Source: CBDEFX01 sp965237635 (GTDB taxonomy: Bacteria; Chloroflexota; Dehalococcoidia; Lucifugimonadales; CAUZJF01). From it: a DNA stretch of 64,000 nucleotides. The notes below the pieces were generated by a model, which was not told the DNA's origin, did no database searches, and saw nothing but the letters and a program-made list of their open reading frames with translations. Numbering within the stretch: position 1 is the stretch's first letter; each line of letters opens with the position of its first letter. Location of the stretch: positions 2,356,001 through 2,420,000 of the forward strand of contig CBDEFX010000002.1 of assembly GCA_965237635.1 (NCBI GenBank), read 5' to 3'. Below are positions 44,001 through 52,174 of the stretch, piece after piece. Position numbers and translations under genes: made by a program.

Positions 44001-45122
44001 ATGCGGAGCATATACATCCACGAGCAACCCGGATGGCCCCATCTTCGTTGGCAACAGAGGGGAATGGTGGACCAACTCGCTACGGTCAGGCACCGGCAAG
44101 GCCGGCTCCTGGGCCGCATGGAGGCTCTTGGCTTCGACCTTCGCCAGGAGGCTGTCCTCGATACTCTGACCGAGGACGTGGTTACGAGCAGCGCGATCGA
44201 AGGCGAGATACTCGACACGGCTCAAGTCCGCTCCTCGATCGCCCGTCATCTTGGCATGGATATCGCTGGACTGAGTTACGTCGACCGCGGTGTAGATGGC
44301 ATCGTCGAGTTGATGTTGGACGCAACGGAGCATTACGCCCAGCCCCTTACTCAGGAGCGCCTATTCGCTTGGCACACTGCCCTGTTCCCTACAGGAAGGA
44401 GCGGCTTGAGACGAATCACGGTGGGTGGCTGGCGCGAAGACAGCTCCGGCCCCATGCAGGTCGTCTCAGGCCCCATTGGCCGGGAGCGGGTGCATTTCGA
44501 GGCTCCGGCAGCAACGAGGCTCGACCAAGAGGTACAAACCTTCCTGGAGTGGTTCAACGCACCTGCCGATACCGACGAGGTGCTCAAGGCTGGGCTGGCT
44601 CACCTCTGGTTCGTTACCGTCCACCCATTCGAAGACGGTAACGGCCGCATTGCCAGGGCCATCGCGGACATGGCCTTGGCCCGCTCCGAGGGTAGCCCTC
44701 GACGCTTCTACAGCATGTCGTCTCAGATCCGGCGCGAGATGGCTGACTACTACACCATCCTGGAGCGGACTCAGAAGGGGACAACGGATGTCTCCGAGTG
44801 GATGGGCTGGTTCGTATCCTGCTTGGGCCGGGCCGTAGAGGGCGCCGAGACTACTCTCATGGCGGTGCTCGAAAAGGCGCGCTTCTGGGAAGAAATTGCG
44901 AGTCTTCCGATCAACGAGCGCCAGCGTGTCGTCATCAACCACCTTCTGGATGGCCTTGAAGGCAAACTCACGACGTCTAGATGGGCGAGGATGACGAAAT
45001 GCTCTCAGGATACCGCCCTTCGCGACATCACGGACCTCATGGGGCGTGGGATACTCGTGCGGAATCCGGAAGGGGGGCGAAGCACCAGCTACGCTCTGGT
45101 CAGGACACCTGGCACTAGCTGA
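44001..45122 (+). CDS. Fic-family protein with DUF4172-type N-terminus and self-inhibition motif
   Basis: The 373-residue product starts YIHEQPGWPHLRWQ, the DUF4172 segment, so ATG 44001 is right even though no ribosome site fits before it. The inhibitory helix has the S-x-x-x-E-G pattern with S63 and E67 (TSSAIEGE). The Fic core is at residues 208-219, HPFEDGNGRIAR, with the catalytic His208. A winged-helix domain (TTSRWARMTKCSQDTALRDI) forms the C-terminus. Such enzymes attach AMP (or another nucleotide) to target proteins. The next gene begins at once after its stop. Confidence 0.93.
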   Translation: MRSIYIHEQPGWPHLRWQQRGMVDQLATVRHRQGRLLGRMEALGFDLRQEAVLDTLTEDVVTSSAIEGEILDTAQVRSSIARHLGMDIAGLSYVDRGVDGIVELMLDATEHYAQPLTQERLFAWHTALFPTGRSGLRRITVGGWREDSSGPMQVVSGPIGRERVHFEAPAATRLDQEVQTFLEWFNAPADTDEVLKAGLAHLWFVTVHPFEDGNGRIARAIADMALARSEGSPRRFYSMSSQIRREMADYYTILERTQKGTTDVSEWMGWFVSCLGRAVEGAETTLMAVLEKARFWEEIASLPINERQRVVINHLLDGLEGKLTTSRWARMTKCSQDTALRDITDLMGRGILVRNPEGGRSTSYALVRTPGTS

Positions 45123-45916
45123 AAACCCGTGCTAGAGAGCGCCTTCAAAGAGTTCTGGATGCGATAGCTGATCTGAAACAGCTACAGAGAGGATCACCAG
45201 AGTTCGATAAGTGGCACAGAGACACTAAAGTGGCGATTGCCAACACTTTTGAGGAATCGCCTTCCAAGGCTAAAGATTTTGAAGACATCAAGTATCATCT
45301 ATCGGCGTTTGTTGTGGATAGAACGCCTGAGTCTGAATTTCAAGAAGCGCACGTCAGAGGTTTGAACTCTGCTGCTGCCATCCTACAGTCCATGATTGAT
45401 GAGATTGAAGAGTACTGGGAGGATGATAGTCAGGAGCCGAAATGTTCTAAGGGTCCAGAAAGACCCCATCGGATCAACACGAACCAGGTATTCGTTATTC
45501 GCGGCAGCGATCATGGAACCAGGGATACAGTCACTAGATTCCTTGAGAATTTGGGCCTCGAAGCGGTGATACTGCAGGAACAGCCTGATCAAGACCGCAC
45601 AGTAATCGAGAAGTTTGAGCAGTGCGCTCAAGGTGATTTCGCAGTAGCCTTATTTACGCCGGACGACATAGGCGGACCTAGTGATGATGACCTACAACCC
45701 CGTGCAAGGCAGAATGTAATCTTCGAGTTCGGATACTTTATCGGAAAGTTCGGCCGAGACAGGGTTCGCGCCTTGGTGAAAGGAAACCCTGAGATACTCT
45801 CTGACTACTCTGGCGTTCTCTACATCCCGCTAGATGACCTCGGCAGTTGGAAAATAGCCCTTGTCAGAGAAATGAAGGACGCGGGCTTCAAGATAGACGC
45901 GAATCTTGCCTTTTGA
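45119..45916 (+). CDS. TIR-like nucleotide-binding protein (PF10137 type), start unclear
   Basis: The clear part is the C-terminal TIR-like domain: QVFVIRGSDHGTRDTVTRFL, VILQEQPDQDRTVIEKFEQ, FAVALFTPDDIGG and RARQNVIFEFGYFIGKFGRD. This is the PF10137 pattern, now linked to NAD-cleaving effectors of CBASS/Pycsar-type defence. The only standard start is GTG 45230 (228 residues). Yet the frame stays open and family-like upstream (RERLQRVLDAIADLKQLQRG, SPEFDKWHRDT) back to a CTG at 45119 that overlaps the Fic stop, after a TAG at 45116. Either a CTG start is used or the 5' end was lost. Base composition is more AT-rich than its neighbours, a sign of transfer. Confidence 0.8.
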   Translation: MKTRARERLQRVLDAIADLKQLQRGSPEFDKWHRDTKVAIANTFEESPSKAKDFEDIKYHLSAFVVDRTPESEFQEAHVRGLNSAAAILQSMIDEIEEYWEDDSQEPKCSKGPERPHRINTNQVFVIRGSDHGTRDTVTRFLENLGLEAVILQEQPDQDRTVIEKFEQCAQGDFAVALFTPDDIGGPSDDDLQPRARQNVIFEFGYFIGKFGRDRVRALVKGNPEILSDYSGVLYIPLDDLGSWKIALVREMKDAGFKIDANLAF

Positions 45917-46442
45917 AGAAGCGTCTCAACACTATGCGGTATCTCTTACGACGCCATGGGGGTCCATCCATGATATTACGGCTAAGGCCCACCAAGGAGA
46001 ATTGAATGAAATGTCACAATGAACTTCGGGTACGAGCGGGAAAAGTCCTCGATCAGTTGAATGTCAAGGGCGGTCGATTTGGGTCCATTCAAGCCAGGTC
46101 GGTAAAGCGGACTCGCAAATGGGTGTGTCACGTCGTTCCCGCGTACCCGCACGTATCAGCAGGCCCGATGAACGGTTCGATTCTTCTCAGGTGGGCCTGC
46201 ACGTACCGAATTGCGAACTTTCCGCTGGGAGGTCCTGATATAAGGAGCAGGTCGAGAACCCCCCGGCCTAGCCCCACGAGCCTCCGGCCCACCTGGGTTG
46301 GAGGCTCGTTCTTTGTAAGGCAAGACCGGCGCAGCCCGCCATCCTCAACTCTGCCACTACGCCCCAACACCAGGCCCCATTATCTTCGTTGCGCCCCTAT
46401 AGGGGCAAGTGGAATCCGGCGGCGTGATGATGGGCTGGGCCG
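45917..46442. other. Intergenic stretch with an IS21-like terminus
   Basis: I see no convincing gene here. At 46063-46100 the sequence TGTCAAGGGCGG followed by the 23-mer shared with 36969-36991 looks like one end of an IS21-type element without the element. The rest has no recognisable feature; the long frame at 46006-46665 shows no family similarity. Confidence 0.45.
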
Positions 46443-46661
46443 CTATCGAAGACTTCCCATGCCTCGAAGACAGAACCAGCACCCCCTGGCGTCCAGACGG
46501 CCTGTGCTCAGGGCGCGGTCAATGGCTTCCTGTTCTGTTCCGAATGGGCCGTGCCACCGATTGTCGGGAAGACGCGAGCCCTTCACTCCCTTGCCATCGT
46601 TGCAGCGGTTGCACGTCGCCCTGTGGACACGCGCCCTGTTGGTGGGACCGTCCTCATACAC
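46443..46661 (-). CDS. Small protein with two CxxC pairs
   Basis: The 72-residue product has C17/C20 (ATCNRCNDGKG) and C61/C64 (GCWFC), which would make one zinc site. Between them lie NRWHGPFGTEQEAI and ALSTGRLDAR, a pattern I have seen in small uncharacterised bacterial proteins near restriction or HNH genes. The spacing and conserved-looking aromatic residues favour a real gene, but no function is assigned. Confidence 0.5.
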   Translation of the reverse strand: MYEDGPTNRARVHRATCNRCNDGKGVKGSRLPDNRWHGPFGTEQEAIDRALSTGRLDARGCWFCLRGMGSLR

Positions 46662-46887
46662 CTAGTACCACTTCGTGGGCCTGCGGAGACTGTACTACGA
46701 ACTTTTCGGTGGGAGGTTGCGTTGTAGCTGGTAGGGGGTGTGTTCCCCGCCGGCCCACGAGCAATAGCATCTTGCCACCCAAGGTGGAGAATGAGGTTGT
46801 GTTGCGTCCTGTTCCCCGGGAATCATCCCCCTCCCGGGCTGGGCGAACCTGCGGACATTACCTGCGGGCGGAGGACGTGACGCTTCA

Positions 46888-46998
46888 GGGTCCCGCTGCC
46901 TTATTGATCGACCAGCTTGGGTTGCCGTCCGTAGCCGAGTTATCGGTCAAGCGGGTCTGGCCGGAGCCGTCCGCGTTCATCACGTAGATCTTTGCTGG
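46888..46998 (-). pseudogene. TolB/PD40 beta-propeller fragment
   Basis: One frame reads KIYVMNADGSGQTRLTDNSA followed by TDGNPSWS, a single TolB-type propeller blade. It is open on neither side: the sequence before and after loses similarity. It is the scrap of a larger surface or periplasmic protein. Confidence 0.65.
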
Positions 46999-47013
46999 CT
47001 GTCTCGCTCGTGA

Positions 47014-47322
47014 TTATTCTACCATAGGCTCTTTGCTGACGACCTCGACCAGCCGGTACTGTCCTTTCTTCATGACTACCCTCAATCTGTACACGTATCC
47101 TTCCTCGTATTCGAACCCCTCGACCTTGCGGTAGGTAAGAAAGCCGTTTATCACTAGCGACTCCCTCGTTTCCGATCCAACGGTCACCAGCATATCTTCG
47201 CGTATCTCTTTGGTGACGACACGACGAGGCGATGGGCTATGTTTGGTCAGCCACAGGTAGATGGCTACAGAGAGGGCTATGCAACTGAGGACGATTGCCA
47301 ACATCAACAGTGCTGTATCCAT
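47014..47322 (-). CDS. Membrane-anchored DUF4377-like protein
   Basis: The 102-residue product has one N-terminal helix (ALLMLAIVLSCIALSVAIYL, residues 4-23) and an outer domain with VNGF-type and GFEYEEGYVYRLRVV motifs, followed by YRLVEVVSKEP. This is the pattern of DUF4377, often found in META-domain lipoproteins. Here it is alone with a helix anchor. It is in line with two other minus-strand small secreted genes. Confidence 0.65.
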   Translation of the reverse strand: MDTALLMLAIVLSCIALSVAIYLWLTKHSPSPRRVVTKEIREDMLVTVGSETRESLVINGFLTYRKVEGFEYEEGYVYRLRVVMKKGQYRLVEVVSKEPMVE

Positions 47323-47390
47323 TATGTTTCCTACGTCAAACGGCCCCAGCGATTAAACTGGAGCCGCGAGGTTAAGACCGACCGCTGGCA

Positions 47391-47918
47391 CTACTGGTAG
47401 GTACAGAGGACTTCAAGGGTGGGACTGACGTTGTAGCCGTACGTGGTGTCCCCATTCGGCCACGTCAACTCGGCGTTGAGCCTACCGTAGTATTTCGACG
47501 TGGTGTTGGGAGTACACGGCCCGTCAGCGCTCATTTCTGCATAGATGGTCTCGGGGTAGATTTTCCACCCGGAGTCGCCGATTTTGTCCCATGAGCAGAA
47601 AATCCAAAAGCAACTCTGTTTCCACAACGTCATGCGAACGCTAATGACGTTCATGAGTTGGTCGCAGTTGACTTCGCCTTCCACGTTGATCTTGTCCGCT
47701 TCCGGATACGCGTGGTGTGAGTAGTGCGGGTGGTCTAAATCGATATAGCAAGTCCAGACCACAGAGCTTGCTTGCCCGTCTTCGACGGTGTGTGTGACAA
47801 CTCTCGTGGGCTCATCCTCAGGTTCTACTGAGTCAGGCCCCTCTGCACTCACCACTCCCCCAAAGAGGAACGCCGCCGCGACCATGACCAGCACGCCAAT
47901 GGCTTTGAGTCTTAGCAT
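47391..47918 (-). CDS. Secreted protein of unknown function
   Basis: The 175-residue product starts 7 bases after GGAGG. It has a signal peptide (MLRLKAIGVLVMVAAAFLFG, cut near VSA-EG) and a mature part rich in Trp, Tyr and six Cys, e.g. VVWTCYIDLDHPHYSHHAYP and SCFWIFCSWDKIGDSGW. No family is recognised. The Cys content suggests disulfide bonds and export. Confidence 0.65.
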   Translation of the reverse strand: MLRLKAIGVLVMVAAAFLFGGVVSAEGPDSVEPEDEPTRVVTHTVEDGQASSVVWTCYIDLDHPHYSHHAYPEADKINVEGEVNCDQLMNVISVRMTLWKQSCFWIFCSWDKIGDSGWKIYPETIYAEMSADGPCTPNTTSKYYGRLNAELTWPNGDTTYGYNVSPTLEVLCTYQ

Positions 47919-48138
47919 CGTCCACCTCCTTCTTGCGGGTGCACCCTGTTCTCGCCTATAGAAACCGGCTTGTCAATGGACTGCGCCCACCCGGTAGCGT
48001 AACCTTAAGTGTGTAAGAGCTCCCGTGGTTTCTAATAGACACAAAAAACTACGGTACTCGTGGACAGAGTAGCTGCTGAGAGGTTCATTTCCTGAGGTCC
48101 CAACCGAAATCGCCAAGACGGACCAGCAAACGAGCAAA

Positions 48139-48178
48139 GCGAAGGGGCCACAGGGATTACACCCTGTGGCCCCTTCGC
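48139..48178. terminator. Strong intergenic hairpin
   Basis: A perfect 17-bp stem (GCGAAGGGGCCACAGGG, 48139-48155, with its complement 48162-48178) closes a six-base loop. It lies downstream of the 48236-48430 frame on the minus strand. No T-run follows, but the stem is strong enough to act as a terminator in either direction. Confidence 0.65.
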
Positions 48179-48235
48179 CATGGCTTGAATTCTATCCTCC
48201 TCTTGGAATTACCGTAGGAGGCGGCTCCTCTAGTG

Positions 48236-48430
48236 TCAGGTAGTTGTACTTGTACTAATGGCAGGCAGAACCGCAATAGTCGTTACCGCCAAGAGCACTC
48301 CCGCCACAACCGCTACGATACCGAGCACGTGACGTACTCCCCCGTACTTTCTTCTCAACACCGTAATCCCTACGATTAGCAGTATTGCAGAAGGCGGTGA
48401 GATCATGAGAAGCCAAACCCATGCGGCCAT
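48236..48430 (-). CDS. Small membrane protein
   Basis: The 64-residue product has two hydrophobic helices (WLLMISPPSAILLIVGITVL and HVLGIVAVVAGVLLAVTTIA) joined by a basic loop RRKYGGVR. No family can be named. The hairpin downstream supports a transcript on this strand. Other frames over the same bases lack such a regular pattern. Confidence 0.5.
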   Translation of the reverse strand: MAAWVWLLMISPPSAILLIVGITVLRRKYGGVRHVLGIVAVVAGVLLAVTTIAVLPAISTSTTT

Positions 48431-48562
48431 TGCTTAATCCTAAGAGCCCCACGCCTGTTATGATTTTTTCCCAAGCTATTTACCTTTCCATTGTACCATC
48501 AACTGTCAAGGCTGCGCCCTAGGCGTTGGTCAGCCAGGGTCAGCCAGCACAGGGCAATCGCA

Positions 48563-49933
48563 GGTCACGTCCCGTCAAGTGGTGGAAGAGTGCGTCATCC
48601 TGCTGATGTTGTTTAGGCGGCTGTCGCCTCCGCGAGATCGGCCTCCGGAAGAGCTTCGTTTAGGATCAGAATGGCGGGTGTGAGGTATCGGCGGCCGACG
48701 GCCCATTCGTCGTGCTGTTCAGCGAGGACGGCGCCAACCAGGCGACGCACGGCTGGTCGGTTAGGGAAGATGCCCACGACATCGGTGCGACGCCTGATCT
48801 CCTTGTTGAGACGCTCCAGGGGGTTGTTGGACCAGATCTTCTTCCAGTGGGCGACAGGGAAGCTGGAGAAGGCCAGGATATCGGGTCCAGCCTCGTCCAG
48901 TAGAGAGGCCACCTGAGGGAACCGGTCTCCGAGTTGATCGGTCACCCTATCGAGTTGGGCGTGTACCTCATCGGGGGAGGGTTGCTGGTAGATGGTGCGG
49001 ACCATGGTGGCCATCCATGGTTGGACTCTTCTGGGTACCCGAGTGAGCAGGTTGGTCATGAAGTGGGTGCGGCACCGTTGCCAGCTGGCTCCGCCGAAGA
49101 CTGCGGCGATGGCGCCGCGGAGTCCCTGATGAGCGTCCGATACCACCAGCTCCACCCCGCTGAGGCCCCTGGCGGACAGCGAGCGTAGGAAGGCCAGCCA
49201 GAAGGCGCCGTCTTCACTGGTACCCACGTCCATCCCAATGATCTCCCGCTTGCCCTCGCCATTGACGGCCGTCGCCACCACCACGCTGACGTTGACGATC
49301 CTGCCGTCCTCCCTGACCTTCTGGGTCAGTGCGTCCAGCCACAGGTAAGGGTAGGGTCCACCGTCCAGCGGACGGCCCAGGAAGCCATCCACCACCACGT
49401 CCAGCTCCTGACAGATACGCGACACCTGGCTCTTGGAGATACCCTCGCACCCCAGGGCCTTGACCAGGTCATCCACCCGCCTTGTGGATACCCCTTCCAC
49501 GTAGGCCTGCTGAATGACCGCCAGCAGAGCTCGCTCGCTGCGACGCCGTGGCTCCAGCAGGCTCGGGAAGTAGCTCCCCTCTCGAAGCTTCGGGATGTGC
49601 AGCTCCATAGTCCCCACACGGGTATCCCACGCCCGGGACCGATACCCGTTGCGCTGGGTCACCCGCTCAGGGCTGCGTTCTCCATACTCAGCACCGATCC
49701 TCGATGACACCTCCGCATCCATGATCCCCTCTACCAGCACTCTCAGTGCCTCCCGTAGGAAGTCCACGTCACCGTCCATTCCCCCCCTGCGCAATAGCTC
49801 CAGCAGGTCCATCCTTTCCTTGACCACTGTTGTCCTCCTTTCTCGAGCTTTCTTCTTTGCCCGCTAAGGATGACGCGGTGGTCTCTCTTTCTCCAGACCC
49901 TCTCCCTCTTACACCACTTCCTGGGACTCTACT
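48563..49933. mobile_element. IS256-family element B, copy 1
   Basis: The element is 1371 bases. Its imperfect inverted ends share GTCCC and AAGTGGTGTAAGAG (one base of the latter is changed on the left). An 8-bp target duplication, CAATCGCA, is at 48555-48562 and 49934-49941. Length and ends equal those of copy 2 at 55549-56919, which lies in opposite orientation. Confidence 0.92.
48613..49827 (-). CDS. IS256-family transposase (type B)
   Basis: The 404-residue transposase starts at a GTG after AAAGGAGGACAACA. It has SRIGAEYGERSPERVTQRNG, YLWLDALTQKVREDGRIVNV around the first Asp, LVVSDAHQGLRGAIAAVFGG around the second, QRCRTHFMTNLL, and NNPLERLNKEIRRRTDVVGI with the final Glu. It differs from the copy at 55655-56869 at only two residues (Arg14 and Ala38 here, Lys14 and Thr38 there). 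Confidence 0.95.
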   Translation of the reverse strand: MVKERMDLLELLRRGGMDGDVDFLREALRVLVEGIMDAEVSSRIGAEYGERSPERVTQRNGYRSRAWDTRVGTMELHIPKLREGSYFPSLLEPRRRSERALLAVIQQAYVEGVSTRRVDDLVKALGCEGISKSQVSRICQELDVVVDGFLGRPLDGGPYPYLWLDALTQKVREDGRIVNVSVVVATAVNGEGKREIIGMDVGTSEDGAFWLAFLRSLSARGLSGVELVVSDAHQGLRGAIAAVFGGASWQRCRTHFMTNLLTRVPRRVQPWMATMVRTIYQQPSPDEVHAQLDRVTDQLGDRFPQVASLLDEAGPDILAFSSFPVAHWKKIWSNNPLERLNKEIRRRTDVVGIFPNRPAVRRLVGAVLAEQHDEWAVGRRYLTPAILILNEALPEADLAEATAA

Positions 49934-49949
49934 CAATCGCACTTAGTAA

Positions 49950-50380
49950 CTATCTCAAAATGGCCAGACGCCACTGTCGGCGGAACCACAGGAGCGCACA
50001 TGCGAGCTGTAACACTCCGAGGTAGTTGGCCACCTTCTTGTCGTATCGGACCAGGACCGCACGGCACTTGGAGAGCCATGCCAGCGTCCGTTCCACAACC
50101 CACCGGCGCGCCGGATACCGCTTGTCGCCAGAGGCGTCCAGCTTCTCCTCACCGATGCGTCGGATGTGCTCCCTATAGCCGTGTCTGGCGGCAGCGCCAC
50201 GGCCTGAAAGATTGTCATACCCTTTGTCCAGACACAGGTGTTGGGGTTCCTCCTCAGTGGGCTGTGGTCGTTCCACCACAATGGCGTCCAGGGTCGCCTC
50301 CAACAGCTTGGCATCGTGCACGTTTGCTCCCGCAACCACAATGCTCAAGGGGCCGCCCTCTCCATTCACGATCTTCCTCC
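49950..50380 (-). pseudogene. IS5-family transposase, C-terminal half
   Basis: The frame gives about 140 residues with GEGGPLSIVVAGANVHDAKL, CLDKGYDNLSGRG around an Asp, and RYPARRWVVERTLAWLSKCR with the final Glu of the DDE triad. The N-terminal half is absent: upstream sequence changes directly to helicase debris near 50380. The IS256 copy beside it lies only 8 bases beyond its 3' side. Confidence 0.85.
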
Positions 50381-51350
50381 TAGGGCCAGCATTAGGTCGT
50401 CCTCATCGTCACCAAACACCGCCAGCCGTCCTCGGGCAGCTCCTCTCCGTAGCTAGAGCCAGCTCAGGAGCTTCTTGGCCACCAGCTGAGCGCGTTAGGC
50501 CGAAGGGTGCCCCTGTAGGCCATGAACGCCACTTCCACCGGGCGGGTCTGCCCGATGCGCCACGACCGCCGCGACGCCTGCCGCATGACGTAGACGCTGT
50601 AATCAGTTTCGTGCCAGATCAGCGTTGGGAAGTCGATCAAGTCCAACCCCGTCTGCACCAAGCGCGGGTGGCATATCATCACGTCGATGCCCTGCTTCAC
50701 CCTGTCCGCGACCCACGCCTCTCGGCGTTCGGGAGCAACGGCGTCGGCCTTCATCACCGCCACGCGGAACCCGTGCCGGGTGAGGATGTCGTCCATCCGC
50801 TCGGTGATGTCCCGTGTGCCCGTGTGCGTCGCGTAGACCAGCACCCTGCGTCCCGCCATCCTCTCCGCCGCCACCAGGTCGATGAGGGCCTTTTCCTTGG
50901 GGTAGAGCTTGTCCTCATGCAGAGGGGGAACCTGGACGATGACGTTGCCGCTCCTGGGGTCGAAGACCGTCTCCCCCTTGGTGCAGCCGTCCGGGTAAGG
51001 CCAGAAGGGTCTGGAGGTAGGTCGCCAGCAGCCGCTTGGAGCCAGCCTTGAGAGCCTCCGCCAGCTCTTTCTTCAGCTCCTCGAACACGGTGTTGTAGGC
51101 GCTGCGCTGGGAGTAGCCCGTCGCGTCCGCCACCGAGTCCATCGAAGAGAGGAGAATCTGCTCCTCGTATGGGGGCAGGCCGGAGGCCACGTCCGCCAGT
51201 CTGAGGAACACCGTGTTCCCTATGATGTGGAAGAGGGCGGAGGGCACCAGGCCCGGCCGCTCCCTGACCACCTTGCGGTACTTCTTCCTGCGGCTGTACC
51301 TGCCATCCTCCGTCGAGTCGTCGTCGGGCTTGCCGTCACCTAACCCGTGT
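50381..51350 (-). pseudogene. SNF2-type helicase, C-terminal remnant
   Basis: The readable parts include VVRERPGLVPSALFHIIGNT, LADVASGLPPYEEQ, YPDGCTKGETVFDPRSGNVI, ERMAGRRVLVYATHTGTRDI and the motif VI piece SRRSWRIGQTRPVEV. The frame is broken at about 50997 (one extra A in the plus strand), again near 50487, and by a TAG beyond. No motifs I-III are present. This kind of helicase often travels with methylase and phospholipase genes in anti-phage loci. The 5' edge overlaps the end of the next gene. Confidence 0.85.
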
Positions 51351-52160
51351 CACTCGAACTGCGAAGTTCCGTACATCTGGCGCGCTGCCGCGAGCAGCGT
51401 CCATGACCATTGCGAGTACCCACGCCGCAGCGCTAACCGTCCACTCAGGGAGCGAAACCGACACACCGAGGCCTGAGTGCGCAGGGGAGATGAAGCGGAA
51501 CGGAGCCTCGACCCCCACCTTGATCGAGTGCTGCTCAGGCACGGCTACTACTGGTCCGAACTCGAACGCCCCGGTGTTCCTCCGCTGGAGGCTGGCGACC
51601 AACTCTGCCTCGGAGTGACCTCCGAGAAACTCCTTGTCGAATGAGATGAGGGCATCCGCTTGCCCCTTCAGGGTAGTGTTGAACCAATTGAGCTGAGAGA
51701 CGAGGTCGCCAATGTAAGATTGTGTCCTGGGCTCTAGGAAATTCGCCGTCACCTGGAGTCCAGACAATTCGACGACCCCAAAGCGCCGGAGTGAGTCGTC
51801 GAAACACTGGATCAAGGCCGGCAGCGCTACAGATGGCTCGATAGCACGCTGGCGTACCCCAAGCGGCGCATAACGATAGCCAAGAACAGGTGCCGACGGT
51901 TCCCTGGTTGGCTCGAGATCACCAACGTTCAGTCCGACCTGCACGTCTCCGATCCGGTATGCGTCGATCCCGGTGGTCAGTTCCGCCTCGTTGATGTCCC
52001 AAAGCGGCGGACGGCCGGCCGAATTAGCGGACCAACCCATCAATTCGCTACGGGCTCTGAAGACGCTGTAGAGGTCCTCCTCATCCTCTGAAACTATGCC
52101 CTCCGAGTTCACTGCTCTGCGAAGTTGCCCGAAAGCCTCCACAAAAAGTAACGACGACAT
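51336..52160 (-). CDS. Hypothetical protein, 274 residues
   Basis: I chose the ATG at 52160 because GGAGGG lies six bases before it; an ATG six codons earlier overlaps the stop of the preceding lipoprotein frame (ATGA at 52175-52178). The product starts MSSLLFVEAFGQLRRAVNSE and shows no signal peptide or membrane helix. The middle, ELSGLQVTANFLEPRTQSYI and LVSQLNWFNTTLKGQADALI, reads like a folded alpha/beta protein. No family is recognised. It keeps an intact frame amid debris, so it may still be in use. Confidence 0.65.
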   Translation of the reverse strand: MSSLLFVEAFGQLRRAVNSEGIVSEDEEDLYSVFRARSELMGWSANSAGRPPLWDINEAELTTGIDAYRIGDVQVGLNVGDLEPTREPSAPVLGYRYAPLGVRQRAIEPSVALPALIQCFDDSLRRFGVVELSGLQVTANFLEPRTQSYIGDLVSQLNWFNTTLKGQADALISFDKEFLGGHSEAELVASLQRRNTGAFEFGPVVAVPEQHSIKVGVEAPFRFISPAHSGLGVSVSLPEWTVSAAAWVLAMVMDAARGSAPDVRNFAVRVTRVR

Positions 52161-52174
52161 GACATGCCCTCCGC

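Noticed and set aside
46006..46665. A 219-residue plus-strand frame
   Set aside because: No family-like sequence, no ribosome site, and it covers a repeat remnant and the opposite strand of the small CxxC gene.
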